Below are positions 13,433-14,592 of a DNA stretch of 14,592 bases, piece by piece. The notes below the pieces were generated by a model. It searched no databases and was not told where the DNA came from. It saw nothing but the letters and a program-made list of their open reading frames with translations. Positions within the stretch are counted from its first letter, which is position 1. Each line of letters starts with the position of its first letter. A program made the translations under genes and the position numbers. The stretch is from SAR92 clade bacterium. Its GTDB lineage: Bacteria > Pseudomonadota > Gammaproteobacteria > Pseudomonadales > Porticoccaceae. Location of the stretch: NCBI GenBank assembly GCA_018607545.1, contig JABBBF010000124.1:1-14592 (forward strand). Reading direction: 5' to 3'.

Positions 13433-14592
13433 ATGGCTAAAATTATCATTATTGGCGCTGGTGGTGTGGGTCAGGTTGTGGCCCATAAGTGTGCCCAGCT
13501 GGTCGATGTATTTGACGAGATTGTCTTGGCCAGTCGCACTGAGAGCAAGTGTCAGAAAATTGCTGCGCAGATTCAGGAGAGCTACGGCCGCTCCATCGAA
13601 ACTGCCGCTGTGGATGCAGACAATGTCCCGGAACTGGTGGCGCTGTTTAATCGGGTTAAACCGTTTATGGTGATCAATGTCGCCTTGCCCTATCAGGATC
13701 TGACCATTATGGATGCCTGTCTCGAAACGGGTGTTCACTATATGGATACTGCCAATTATGAGCCGCTGGATACCGCCAAGTTTGAGTACAGCTGGCAGTG
13801 GGCTTATCAGCAGCGGTTTGCCGATGCCGGTCTTATGGCACTTCTGGGTTGTGGCTTTGATCCCGGTGCGACCAATGTATTTACCGCCTATATCGCCAAA
13901 CATTATTTCGATGAAATTCATACGCTGGATATTATTGATGTTAACGGCGGCGATCACGGCTATCCCTTTGCCACTAATTTTAATCCGGAGATCAATATTC
14001 GCGAAGTCACTGCCGATTGTCGGCACTGGGAGGAGGGTGAGTTTGTCACTACGCCGGCGATGTCCACCAGACAGTCTTTTACCTGCCCTGAAGGGGTTGG
14101 TCGCTTTGATATCTATCGTATGTATCACGAGGAGCTGGAATCCCTGACGCTGAATTTTCCAACTATTAAGAAAGCCCAGTTCTGGATGAGTTTTGGTGAC
14201 AGCTATTTAAAGCATCTGGAAGTGCTGGGCAATGTGGGTATGACGGGTATTGAGCCGGTGGAATACGAAGGCCAGAAAATTGTCCCTATTCAGTTTCTCA
14301 AGACACTGCTGCCAGACCCCTCGACTCTGGGGCCGAGAACCACGGGCAAAACCTGTATTGGCTGTGTGGTTAGCGGTGTCGCTGATGGCCGCGAAAAAAC
14401 TGTCTATCTGTACAATATTAAAGATCACCAGGACTGCTATCGCGAAGTTCAGTCTCAGGCGATCTCCTATACAACCGGCGTGCCGGCGATGATCAGTGCC
14501 AAATTAATGCTTGAAGGTCAGTGGATGAAGCCGGGGGTGTGGAATATTGAGCAGATGGACCCGGATGCCTTTATGGCTGATATGAATAAGCA
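13433..14592 (+). CDS. Carboxynorspermidine/carboxyspermidine dehydrogenase (saccharopine dehydrogenase family), 3' end cut
   Basis: 386 codons are open to the window edge; the family is slightly longer, so only the last stretch is missing. The enzyme reductively condenses aspartate semialdehyde with putrescine (or diaminopropane) to carboxyspermidine (or carboxynorspermidine). The N-terminus is a Rossmann nucleotide site, IIIIGAGGVGQVVAHK (4-19). Family blocks follow: MVINVALPYQD, HYMDTANYEP, GCGFDPGATNVF and NGGDHGYPFATNFNPEIN, the last being highly characteristic of this subgroup rather than of lysine-making saccharopine dehydrogenases. The start ATG has AGGGAGG (13421-13427), which overlaps the speA stop, five bases upstream, so the two genes are co-transcribed and probably coupled. 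The next gene is expected to be the decarboxylase nspC, outside the window. Which diamine it uses cannot be read here, but the adjacent speA favours putrescine and hence spermidine. Confidence 0.93.
   Translation, partial: MAKIIIIGAGGVGQVVAHKCAQLVDVFDEIVLASRTESKCQKIAAQIQESYGRSIETAAVDADNVPELVALFNRVKPFMVINVALPYQDLTIMDACLETGVHYMDTANYEPLDTAKFEYSWQWAYQQRFADAGLMALLGCGFDPGATNVFTAYIAKHYFDEIHTLDIIDVNGGDHGYPFATNFNPEINIREVTADCRHWEEGEFVTTPAMSTRQSFTCPEGVGRFDIYRMYHEELESLTLNFPTIKKAQFWMSFGDSYLKHLEVLGNVGMTGIEPVEYEGQKIVPIQFLKTLLPDPSTLGPRTTGKTCIGCVVSGVADGREKTVYLYNIKDHQDCYREVQSQAISYTTGVPAMISAKLMLEGQWMKPGVWNIEQMDPDAFMADMNK

Noticed and set aside
13418..14128. A 236-codon minus-strand open frame antisense to the polyamine dehydrogenase
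   Set aside because: It lies wholly opposite a well-supported gene with family motifs, has no recognisable domain, and is explained by the codon bias of the sense strand.

Overview
The window looks like chromosomal DNA of a free-living, probably marine, gammaproteobacterium. PriA, RpmE (zinc-binding form), LapA, PyrF and SpeA are all of gammaproteobacterial type. The carboxynorspermidine/carboxyspermidine dehydrogenase next to speA, the NhaC-type sodium antiporter and several secreted hydrolases would fit a Cellvibrionales/SAR92-like lineage, but that finer placement is inference. I see no insertion sequence, integrase, phage gene, CRISPR array, tRNA or rRNA.

Layout. (1) Positions 1-246 hold the 3' end of a plus-strand ORF with a Gly/Pro-rich heptapeptide repeat. 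It converges on a minus-strand secreted TPR protein with a TonB-C-like tail (273-1517). (2) A 297-base gap precedes a plus-strand class III CoA-transferase (1815-3008). This gap contains a terminator-like hairpin close to the start codon. (3) A minus-strand cluster reads from 6806 down to 3015: NhaC-family transporter, secreted M28/glutaminyl-cyclase-like enzyme, secreted M20 amidohydrolase. It meets the CoA-transferase tail to tail with 6 bases between stops. (4) Minus-strand priA (9750-7543) is followed by a SPOR-domain protein (7441-6905). (5) Divergently, plus-strand rpmE has a good extended -10 promoter, a structured leader and a strong terminator. (6) Plus-strand lapA and pyrF lie 7 bases apart with their own promoter and a probable terminator. 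(7) Plus-strand speA (TTG start) is followed 11 bases later by the dehydrogenase, which runs off the window end.

How the genes fit together. speA plus the dehydrogenase make the front part of the alternative polyamine route: arginine to agmatine, and later putrescine plus aspartate semialdehyde to carboxyspermidine. A carboxynorspermidine decarboxylase (nspC) is expected just beyond the right edge. The NhaC/M28/M20 group looks like one transcription unit that processes peptides or N-acyl amino acids outside the inner membrane and couples this to ion or solute exchange. The rest is housekeeping: replication restart, cell envelope, ribosome and pyrimidine synthesis. Two common gammaproteobacterial neighbours are missing from their usual places: argS between priA and the SPOR gene, and lapB between lapA and pyrF.

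I did not find a clearly new defence or mobile system. The best leads are the transporter-hydrolase operon, the rpmE leader, the palindromes before lapA, speA and the CoA-transferase, and the TPR/TonB-C-like protein.
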